The position numbers and the translations under genes are program-made. 64,000 nt of DNA, from NCBI GenBank assembly GCA_046757965.1, contig JBHHZI010000002.1, positions 3,320 through 67,319 of the forward strand, given 5' to 3'. This stretch comes from JBHHZI01 sp046757965. GTDB lineage: Bacteria; Acidobacteriota; Polarisedimenticolia; SMYD01. Below are positions 57,832 through 64,000 of this stretch, in pieces. Positions within the stretch are counted from its first letter, which is position 1, and every line of letters starts with the position of its first letter. Under the pieces are notes generated by a model that was given only the letters and a program-made list of their open reading frames with translations, did no database searches and was not told the origin of the DNA.

Positions 57832-59922
57832 TCACCGGGAAGGTGATGACGACCGCCAGGTGATGAGCTTCAGGCGCGACAGGAGCATGACGTGACGCCG
57901 GATGGCGTCACCGTCGATGGGTCCGAACTCGGCACTGAGGGCATCGCGGATGGCGTCGAGATCGGTCTGCCCATCGATGAAGTTGTGCAGCTCGAAGCGC
58001 ACGTTGCCTCGCACCGGGTTGGCCGGATCTTTGAGCCAGCCGCGCTCGTCGTCGGCGGCCTCGACCTCGAGATAGGTATCGGAGATCGGCCCGCGCGTGG
58101 TGCGCACCGGGATCCGGCTGGAGACGACCGGCAGGGGAGGCGGGCTGGAGCCGGCGGTGCCGCGCCGGTTCGCATCAACCTGCAGCGCCCTGGTGAAGGC
58201 TGCAAACTGCGCACCGAGGGCGGCGAGGCTGGCATCGAGCACCGCATCTGCGCCGGTGCGAAAGTGACGGACATCGGTCACCGTGGCGCGCGCCACCGCG
58301 TGGGCGCGAGCCAGGCGATTCTGTGCCTCGGCCCAGGCCCGACCCACCTCTTGCTCACCGGCTGCCGCCAGGGTCCGCACCGACTGACGGGCGGCCTGCC
58401 CCAGGCGGTGGGCCGCTCCAGCACCGGCGAGCGCGGCCAGATCCCCGGTGTCGGCCCCGTCCAGGCGGGCCAGGGTGAGGAGCGTGCCGGTGGCGATGAT
58501 CTCCTCGCGCTCCAGCTCCACCGGGTCGACCTTGCCCGGCGTGTCCTCCGAGGTGTGGTGGGTGTAGTCCGGCTCGTGGCCGAACATCATGCCGGGGATG
58601 CGGCGGTCGATGAACACCTGATGGTCGCTGCCCGGCGCGAACGGCGTCACCACGGCGTTGAAGGTGGACAGCGAGCCGCGGGGCGTGCGGATGTTCATCT
58701 GCGACACCATCTCGACCATGTTGGCCACCACGTCGTTGAGGACCGATGGGATGGAGTCGGGTGTGCGCGAGAAGGTGGCCCGGGAATGGAGCAGCTCCTC
58801 GTTCTCCCCGACCATGTCCATGTTCAGGTTGGCGAGATAGGTGCCGCCGAAGTCCGGACCGGCCACCTCGGGGTGATGGTCGAGATAGGCCATGGTGCCG
58901 AAGAACTCCGGCACCCAGATGAACTGGAGGGTGCGCTGCGGCCGTGGCAGGCGGCCGCTCTTCACCAGCGCGAGGAGCGTCTGCGCCATGTCCAGGGTGG
59001 CGCCGGAGCCGCTGGCGTTGTCATTGGCCGATTCCTTCGGGTGATCGAGGTGGGCGCTGACCAGCAACACCTCCTCCGGTTTCGTCGAGCCGCGGATGAA
59101 CGCCACCGGCACGTCCATGAAGAACGGTTCCAGACCGATGCCCTCCGCCACGGCGTGGACGACGACATGCTCGCCGGCGGCCAGCAGGTCGCGCAGCATC
59201 CGTCCCTGGCGATTGGTGAGATTGAAGCCGAAGGTGACCCGGTCGAGTTCGCTCGTGCGCGGCCAGATGCCGGTGTACTGCAGCATGTCGGGGTACTCCC
59301 GGGCCCGGTCATCGTCGAGGAAGCAGACCACCGCCGCCGCCCCGTGCGCGAGCACCGCGAGGCGGTGAACGTCGCCGCCGTAGCCGGTGGCGAGGGCGAT
59401 CTTGCCGCCCACATCCTTGCCGGCATAATCGGCCTCGGAGGTCCCCGCACCGACCCAGACCAGCTCCGCCGTGACATCGCCCGGGTTGGAGTAGGTCATC
59501 AGGCTCATCGCCACGTCGGCGTAGCCGACCAGGCGTTCCCGGCGGGGCTCGACCAGGGTCAGCTCCGCCCGGGTCATGTCGAAGCCCGGCGGCGATTGCC
59601 AGGTGCCGTACTGCACGTGACCGTCCGACGGGAACGATTCGATGAAGGCATCGGTCTCGTCGAAGCCGTGGTCTCGAAGCTGCGACAGCACGTATTGGGC
59701 CGCTTCGCGGTACTGGCGCGAGCCCTGCACGCGACTCCAGCGGGTCAGGCGGATGACATGTTCCTTGGCCCTCTCCCCGCTGAGTGATTCGTGGAGCAGG
59801 TCGCGGAGGTCCGGCGCCAGCAGTGGCTGGAACTCCTGCGCGGCCACGGGCGCCGGTCCTGCGGTGAGAAGGCACAGCATGGCCGCCAGCACGGCCCCGC
59901 GTCGCCACCGACATCGGCTCAT
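57832..59922 (-). CDS. M28-family zinc aminopeptidase with PA-like insert (secreted)
   Basis: 696 aa from ATG 59922 (GGGAG seven bases upstream; other Mets lie 6 and 45 bases earlier). Signal peptide ends in APVAAQE. A PA-like insertion lies about residues 110-270. The di-zinc site follows the M28 order: H and D in VSAHLDHPKES and ANDNASGSG, E in WVPEFFGT, D in NLNMDMVGEN, H in YTHHTSEDTPG. A C-terminal helical domain (about 480-690) is extra to the usual core. Likely periplasmic or extracellular, acting on peptides. No partner gene; stands alone. Confidence 0.9.
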   Translation of the reverse strand: MSRCRWRRGAVLAAMLCLLTAGPAPVAAQEFQPLLAPDLRDLLHESLSGERAKEHVIRLTRWSRVQGSRQYREAAQYVLSQLRDHGFDETDAFIESFPSDGHVQYGTWQSPPGFDMTRAELTLVEPRRERLVGYADVAMSLMTYSNPGDVTAELVWVGAGTSEADYAGKDVGGKIALATGYGGDVHRLAVLAHGAAAVVCFLDDDRAREYPDMLQYTGIWPRTSELDRVTFGFNLTNRQGRMLRDLLAAGEHVVVHAVAEGIGLEPFFMDVPVAFIRGSTKPEEVLLVSAHLDHPKESANDNASGSGATLDMAQTLLALVKSGRLPRPQRTLQFIWVPEFFGTMAYLDHHPEVAGPDFGGTYLANLNMDMVGENEELLHSRATFSRTPDSIPSVLNDVVANMVEMVSQMNIRTPRGSLSTFNAVVTPFAPGSDHQVFIDRRIPGMMFGHEPDYTHHTSEDTPGKVDPVELEREEIIATGTLLTLARLDGADTGDLAALAGAGAAHRLGQAARQSVRTLAAAGEQEVGRAWAEAQNRLARAHAVARATVTDVRHFRTGADAVLDASLAALGAQFAAFTRALQVDANRRGTAGSSPPPLPVVSSRIPVRTTRGPISDTYLEVEAADDERGWLKDPANPVRGNVRFELHNFIDGQTDLDAIRDALSAEFGPIDGDAIRRHVMLLSRLKLITWRSSSPSR

Positions 59923-60076
59923 GGTCATCTCCCGCTCCCGGTCCGGCCCGGCTCCGGTCCGGCCCATCGTAACATTCGCGACGGCGGCACGGGACCATGA
60001 CCCGGCGCCGGACAGACCGCAGGGGAGACACCCTGTCGGGTGCCTCCCCGGTGCGGGAAGGTCAGGTCGTGGTGTC

Positions 60077-60095
60077 GCCGGCAGGTGTTGCCGGC
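60077..60095 (-). terminator. Hairpin downstream of the Cys-array thioredoxin-fold gene
   Basis: GCCGGCA-ggtgt-TGCCGGC, a perfect 7-bp stem about 85 bases past the stop codon. No T-run. The remaining intergenic space to the M28 gene shows nothing else. Confidence 0.4.
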
Positions 60096-60180
60096 ACGCA
60101 TCCCTGCACGTTGCCGCGCCGGCGTCGAGCCGGTGGCTCCTGGGGGCGTGCGGTCGGCCGGGTACGGCCGGGACGTCGAC

Positions 60181-61539
60181 TCAGCGGCTGGCCGCTGCTT
60201 GCGGCATGCTCGGGAGAGCCGCCTGCCGCGACGTGGCGGAGGCCGGGGCGAGCAGGCCCTGGATGGCGGCGTCGAGTGTGTTCTCGTCCTTGTAGCCGAT
60301 GAGCTTCTTCGTGACGTGCCCCGAGGAGTCAATCAGGAGGGTGCTCGGCACGAGAAAACTCCGGTACTCGTCGGCCAGGGCCGCGTTGTCCGCCACGGCG
60401 AGCGGCAGATCGAGGTCCATGAAGTCGCTCCAGGAGCGCACGTCGTCCACCGAGCCACTGTTGATGTAGACCGGCAGGAACGTCAGGTCGGTGTCCGCGT
60501 ACTTGCGGCGCAGGTCGTCCAGCAGCGGCAGGGTGTTGAGACTGTGGCTGCAATGTCCGGCCAGGAAGGTGACGACCACCGGGTGGCCGGTGTGGGCGGA
60601 GAGCGACTCCTCGGTGCCGGCGGTGGTCGGCAGCGTGAAGTTCGTGGCGACCCAGTCGGTGTAGGTGGCGCCGTCCTGTTCCTTCTCTTTCTGGTAGCGC
60701 GCCAGCAACTCGCCACTGGCGCCGGCCAGATTGCTGTTGATGGAGCAGGCGTTGAGCACGGCGCAGTTCGACGCGCCCCCGAGGGCGCAGGCATCGACGC
60801 CGCGATTCCCCAGCTCGGCAAACACGGCGGTCTTCAGCACCGCCAGGTCGAGCTCGCCACTGGCGCGGAGCTGCTCGAAGGTCTCGCGCGAGATCTCCGC
60901 GGCGGCGATGATCTCATCCTCTGAGAACGCCGGTGAGCCACCGGCCATGAGGTGGTCGCTCATGTACGTGGCGATCTTTCGCATCGGCTCGGAGAGGGTC
61001 ATGATCAGAGGATGCGCCGACGGGGTGGCGGTCGAGGCAGAGGCCGGCTTGCAGACCGGGGAATCGGCTGCGGTATTGCCTGGCGCCGGGTGGCAGGTGG
61101 GAGCGGCGGCGGTCGCTGGTGCACTGGCGGCTTCCTCCGGCTCCTCCGGCGGCAGACAGAGAGGCGTGGCGGACTGAGGACTCGTCGCCGCCTCGGCCTG
61201 GCCGGCTGGCCGGCAGATGGGCGATGCGGCCTCGACCGCGTTCGCGACCCCGGAGGTCGTCGCCGAGGCGTCTGTCGCTTCCGAGGGCCGGCAGATCGGG
61301 GCCGAGGCTTCGGTGGCGGCCGCCTCCGACGGCCGGCAGATCGGCGCGGATGCGTCCGTGGCCTCCGGCTCGGCGGTCGGGGCGCAGCAGGGTGCCGGCG
61401 TGTGTGCTGACCCCGTCGCTGTGGCGGCCTCATCCGGGATGGGCCGCACGGCGGCACGCAGCCCTCCGAGAAGGGCCAGACTGGCGATTGCGGCGATCGC
61501 GAGGGGAAGAATCGGTACGGAGCGCTTCTGTCTTGCCAT
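60181..61539 (-). CDS. Membrane-anchored thioredoxin-fold protein with a P-x-C-x-P cysteine array
   Basis: 452 aa from ATG 61539 (GGAGGA seven bases upstream). Residues 7-31 are one membrane helix with the rest outside. Residues 48-165 are a disordered Ala/Pro/Thr/Glu linker carrying seven [AST]-P-x-C-x-P units: APCCAP, APICRP (twice), SPICRP, TPLCLP, APTCHP and SPVCKP. A helical domain (175-290) has three more Cys (C251, C259, C265). A TlpA/AhpC-like thioredoxin fold follows from about 300 (TGHPVVVTFLAGHCSHSLNT; later DLTFLPVYINSG and SFLVPSTLLIDSSG). The active site reads C330-S-H-S333, so the resolving Cys is absent. Disulfide reduction by the classical mechanism is unlikely; metal binding, peroxidase or mixed-disulfide chemistry is possible. 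I know of no named family with this array. Confidence 0.78.
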   Translation of the reverse strand: MARQKRSVPILPLAIAAIASLALLGGLRAAVRPIPDEAATATGSAHTPAPCCAPTAEPEATDASAPICRPSEAAATEASAPICRPSEATDASATTSGVANAVEAASPICRPAGQAEAATSPQSATPLCLPPEEPEEAASAPATAAAPTCHPAPGNTAADSPVCKPASASTATPSAHPLIMTLSEPMRKIATYMSDHLMAGGSPAFSEDEIIAAAEISRETFEQLRASGELDLAVLKTAVFAELGNRGVDACALGGASNCAVLNACSINSNLAGASGELLARYQKEKEQDGATYTDWVATNFTLPTTAGTEESLSAHTGHPVVVTFLAGHCSHSLNTLPLLDDLRRKYADTDLTFLPVYINSGSVDDVRSWSDFMDLDLPLAVADNAALADEYRSFLVPSTLLIDSSGHVTKKLIGYKDENTLDAAIQGLLAPASATSRQAALPSMPQAAASR

Positions 61540-61858
61540 CTGTCGTCCTCCAGTCTCGATGAAGATAATCCCTGCATCCCGGTGCAGGGTCAAGGGGGGC
61601 GCCGGACTGGCCTGGAGGTTCTCGATCCCCGAGGTGCCGGAGGGCGAATTCTCCGGCACCGGCACGGCGATCTCGCCGCTGCGGCCTTCCCGGCAGACTG
61701 TTCAGCCCCGCGCCGGCGTACGGAGTGGGCTCCTGGCTGGCTGATGAGCAAGGTCCGTCGGCGACGCCTTATAATGCCGCTCTCACCATTCCCCGGGGTC
61801 GCCACTGGTTGCCCGTCGGTGCCACCGGGATGGAGACCCGAGGGAGGACCGTCCGCCG
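61540..61858. other. Divergent intergenic region (Cys-array gene / aconitase-family gene)
   Basis: 319 bases without a supportable gene. In the leader of the minus-strand gene a perfect palindrome CCCTGCA-6-TGCAGGG (61570-61589) lies about 30 bases before its start: an operator or leader hairpin. The plus-strand -10 box is at 61770. Confidence 0.45.
61770..61775 (+). promoter_or_regulatory. Candidate -10 box (TATAAT) of the aconitase-family gene
   Basis: Exact consensus TATAAT in otherwise GC-rich DNA, 83 bases before the ATG. No good -35 at 16-18 bases. A GGGAGGA sits about 11 bases before the start codon. Confidence 0.42.
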
Positions 61859-63898
61859 ATGCGACCCATCCAGCCAGTCAGCCTGCTCCCCGGCGTCGAC
61901 CCGGAAACGTTGCCTGCGCCGGGGGTGACGCGCGACCCATCGTCCGCCGAGGGGCGCATCCTGTCGGGCCGGGCGCTGATCGTCTGGGATGAGGCGCGCC
62001 CGGGGCAGAAGCGGGACGCCATCGACACGGACCAGATCACGCCGGCGGCGGACTGTGTCTCGGAGAGCCTCGACACACTGGACGAGCGCTGGAAGGCCGG
62101 CGCCTTTCGCTTCCTGATCCCCGATTTCCGCGCCCGGGTTCATGCCGGCGAGACCTTTCTCATCGCCGGGGACCGCTTCGCCATCGGCTCGTCCCGGGAG
62201 ATGTCGCCGGCCGGGCTCAAGGCCGTGGCCGAGGAGGTCGGTCTGGAGCTGGTCGTGGTGTGCGGGAAGAACATGGGAGACATCTTCCGGCGCAACGCCA
62301 TCAATCTCGGTCTGCATGTGGTCCAGAGTCCGGAAGCGGTGGCCGACGCGGCCGATGGGGATGCGTTCCGCTTCGACACCGCCTCGCGACAGCTCGTCAA
62401 TGTCACCCGGTCGAAGACCTACACGCCGCTGCCCCTCAGTGCCAAGGAGGAGGAGATCCGCCGGGATGGCGGGATCTTCGTGCTCGGCCGGCGGCACTTC
62501 GCCGGGTCGGTGCGGACCAAGCCGGAGGTCCATTTCCCGGATCCTGATACGGCCCGCGGCCTGACCACCGCCGAGCAGATCGTCTGGGCCCATCGCGTCG
62601 ATCGCACCACAAGGGTCCGTCCCGGCGAGACACTGCGCGTCTACGCCGACCTGCTGCCCGCCTCGGACGGCACCGGCCCGTTCGCCATCTACACCTTCAA
62701 CCAGATCACCGGCGGGTCGACGATCCATCCCCGCCAGGCGGCCTTCGCCAGCGACCACTTCGTCTTCACCGGCAAGCAGGCCGACGAGAACCAGACCGGC
62801 ATCTCCCGCGACTTCGCGCGGCATCATGGCATCGGCGCGCCATACTTCGCCCGACCCGGGGACGGCATCTTCCACTTCTACTTTCCCGAGCAGGGGCTGA
62901 TCGTCCCCGGCGGGTTCTATCCCGGCGCCGACTCCCACAGCCGGGCCTACGGTGCCTATGGAGCGGTGGGCATCGGTGTCGGCAGCACCACCCTGGGGTT
63001 CGGCTGGGCCACCGGCTCGGTCTACTTCACGCCGACCGACCAGCGCCGGGTGACGTTCACCGGCAAGCTTCAGCCGTGGGTGAACGGCAAGGACATCGTG
63101 CTGGAGTTGCTGCGCCGCTGGGGCGAGAAGCAGGCCCAGGGGATGGGGGTCGAATTCGTGGACGCCGACCGGCAACTCTCCATGCCGTATCGCAACACCA
63201 TCGCCAACATGATGGCGGAGGCCGAGGCTCAGAACGGCCTCTTCGCCCAGGATGCGACCACCACCGCCTGGTTCGAATCCCGCGGCATCGAGCTGCCGTA
63301 TCCGCCCCTCGCACCGGGGGCGGAGGCGCGCTACGCGATCGACGAGACATTCGATCTGGGCGACGTGGTGCCGATGGTGGCCCGCCCGTTCAGTCCGGGC
63401 AACGCGGTGCCCGCCAGCGAGGTGGCGTCGGAGAAGATCCGCTTCGACAAGGCGATGATCGGCTCGTGCACCAACGGCAGCTACGAGGACCTCCTCGGTG
63501 CCGCCCTGGTGCTCGATGCGGCCGGCGCCGCCGGCCACGCGTCGGCCCCGCCGGAGCGGCCGTTCGTGGTCTTTCCGGGCAGTGGAGCGGTGCGCGAGGC
63601 GATCCGGCGCGCCGAGCCGCGTCTGGGCGGCCGCTCCATCGCCGACGTGTTCGAGGCCGCCGGCGCGCAGATCCGCAGCTCCTGGTGCGGGCCCTGCTTC
63701 GGCCAGGGTCCGGACGCCCTCACCGAGGGGCAGGTGGCGATCACCAGCTTCAACCGCAACTGGCAGAACCGCATGGGCGTCGGCGGGCGCGGCTACCTGG
63801 CCAGCCCGCAGGTGGTCGCCGCCTCGGCCCTGGCCGGTCACATCGCCTCACCGGACGATCTGGGCCTGACCTGGGAGCCGGAACGGTTTGCGGTATAG
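61859..63898 (+). CDS. Aconitase-superfamily hydrolyase, swivel domain first (LeuD-LeuC order)
   Basis: 679 aa. Residues about 30-200 are the swivel domain, with the LeuD/AcnA-type loop GDRFAIGSSREMSP and CGKNMGDIFRRNAINLGL. The catalytic part (about 230-679) includes GADSHSRAYGAYGAVGIGVG and the 4Fe-4S ligands: Cys in GSCTNGSYEDLL and CxxC in SSWCGPCFGQG. All three cluster cysteines and the GSSRE arginine are present, so it should be active. In AcnA the order is reversed, and AcnB has an extra HEAT domain before its swivel. Substrate could be citrate/isocitrate, isopropylmalate, homocitrate or methylcitrate; the glyoxylate and malic genes nearby favour a central-carbon role. Confidence 0.86.
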   Translation: MRPIQPVSLLPGVDPETLPAPGVTRDPSSAEGRILSGRALIVWDEARPGQKRDAIDTDQITPAADCVSESLDTLDERWKAGAFRFLIPDFRARVHAGETFLIAGDRFAIGSSREMSPAGLKAVAEEVGLELVVVCGKNMGDIFRRNAINLGLHVVQSPEAVADAADGDAFRFDTASRQLVNVTRSKTYTPLPLSAKEEEIRRDGGIFVLGRRHFAGSVRTKPEVHFPDPDTARGLTTAEQIVWAHRVDRTTRVRPGETLRVYADLLPASDGTGPFAIYTFNQITGGSTIHPRQAAFASDHFVFTGKQADENQTGISRDFARHHGIGAPYFARPGDGIFHFYFPEQGLIVPGGFYPGADSHSRAYGAYGAVGIGVGSTTLGFGWATGSVYFTPTDQRRVTFTGKLQPWVNGKDIVLELLRRWGEKQAQGMGVEFVDADRQLSMPYRNTIANMMAEAEAQNGLFAQDATTTAWFESRGIELPYPPLAPGAEARYAIDETFDLGDVVPMVARPFSPGNAVPASEVASEKIRFDKAMIGSCTNGSYEDLLGAALVLDAAGAAGHASAPPERPFVVFPGSGAVREAIRRAEPRLGGRSIADVFEAAGAQIRSSWCGPCFGQGPDALTEGQVAITSFNRNWQNRMGVGGRGYLASPQVVAASALAGHIASPDDLGLTWEPERFAV

Positions 63899-63904
63899 CG
63901 TCTT

Positions 63905-63945
63905 GCCGATCAGCGGCCGGCCGAAGACCGGTCCGCTGCGTCGGC
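63905..63945 (+). terminator. Terminator-like hairpin after the aconitase-family gene
   Basis: GCCGA-CAGCGG-CCGG pairs with CCGG-CCGCTG-TCGGC, 15 base pairs with small internal loops and loop CCGAAGA, starting seven bases after the stop. Only TT remains before the intron boundary at 63948; the original T-run may have been split by the insertion. Confidence 0.62.
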
Positions 63946-63947
63946 TT

Positions 63948-64000
63948 GTGTACGCCCAGCATGGGCGCGAACTCATGGGGTTCAAGTCCCCTGTGTGTGA
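63948..64000 (+). mobile_element. Group II intron, 5' end (runs out of the window)
   Basis: GTGTACGCCCAGCATGGGCG begins with a GUGYG-like 5' end (four of five) followed by the CGCCCA-GCA-TGGGCG hairpin seen at the start of many bacterial group II introns. Then comes GGGG-TTCAAGT-CCCC, the small domain-I hairpin typical of them. The location immediately 3' of a terminator stem is the preferred site of class C introns. The reverse transcriptase/maturase would lie beyond 64000. Only 53 bases are visible. Confidence 0.74.

Noticed and set aside
61050..61392. Haem-regulatory (CP) motifs in the Cys array
   Set aside because: Classical haem-regulatory motifs need Cys directly followed by Pro. Here one residue lies between (C-x-P), so the label is not supported.
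63968..64000. A tRNA, because GGTTCAAGTCCC looks like a T arm
   Set aside because: No acceptor, D or anticodon stem can be formed upstream, and the preceding CGCCCA-GCA-TGGGCG hairpin with a GTG start fits a group II intron better.

Overview
The window reads as chromosomal DNA of a high-GC, Gram-negative (diderm) bacterium. It has an outer-membrane beta-barrel, lipoprotein signals, LolD/FtsX-type and TRAP transporters, multihaem cytochromes with NHL propellers, a TPR + FG-GAP/ASPIC-UnbV pair, PQQ-like propellers and a one-chain glycine decarboxylase. This mix is typical of Acidobacteriota-like lineages, but no 16S rRNA or other decisive marker is present, so the phylum is a guess. Genes are packed tightly and many neighbours share ATGA, GTGA, TTGA or TGATG start/stop overlaps, so translational coupling is the rule.

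Layout. (1) 1-5.6 kb, minus strand: a five-gene operon of NHL propeller, tetrahaem cytochrome, outer-membrane barrel, NHL lipoprotein and a second cytochrome cut by the window edge. It looks like a duplicated cytochrome + propeller module around one porin. A perfect CRP/FNR-type palindrome (5783-5802) and a second palindrome (5732-5747) lie upstream. (2) 6.0-9.1 kb: an IS3-like transposase remnant, tRNA-Arg(UCG), and an isolated three-gene sugar/surface-glycan island (CmcI-like, DegT aminotransferase, PglD/NeuD acyltransferase). (3) 9.2-20.5 kb: LiaF-like membrane protein, trpS, a SWIM-SNF2 helicase, a TPR protein, a DUF819 membrane protein, an ACT-malic enzyme and a TAXI-TRAP transporter. (4) 20.8-39.6 kb, plus strand: fourteen co-directional genes, nearly all overlapping. 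They encode three PQQ-like propellers, an adenylation enzyme + acyl reductase + Fe-alcohol dehydrogenase (an apparent acid-to-alcohol reduction module), a HemN-like radical SAM protein, a flavin halogenase-like protein, a DUF3311 + SSS symporter pair, a GT4 glycosyltransferase, a hotdog thioesterase and an ABC exporter. This is the best candidate for an undescribed system. (5) 39.6-44.5 kb, minus strand: a soluble PAS-PAS histidine kinase with three chained response regulators, one carrying an HD-GYP-like domain without its HD pair. (6) 44.8-52.3 kb: gcvP, then an ScfR/RamB-type regulator divergent from aceB-aceA (glyoxylate shunt), with operator-like palindromes between. (7) 52.4-64 kb: TPR + FG-GAP/UnbV pair, a fused OpuF-type osmolyte transporter, an M28 peptidase, a membrane-anchored thioredoxin-fold protein with seven P-x-C-x-P motifs, and an aconitase-family protein with its swivel domain first. 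The last 50 bases are the 5' end of a group II intron placed right after a terminator-like hairpin.

Metabolically, the malic enzyme, aceB, aceA and the aconitase-family enzyme point to growth on C2 or short-chain acids. The cytochrome/propeller/barrel operon suggests redox chemistry at or beyond the outer membrane under CRP/FNR-type control.
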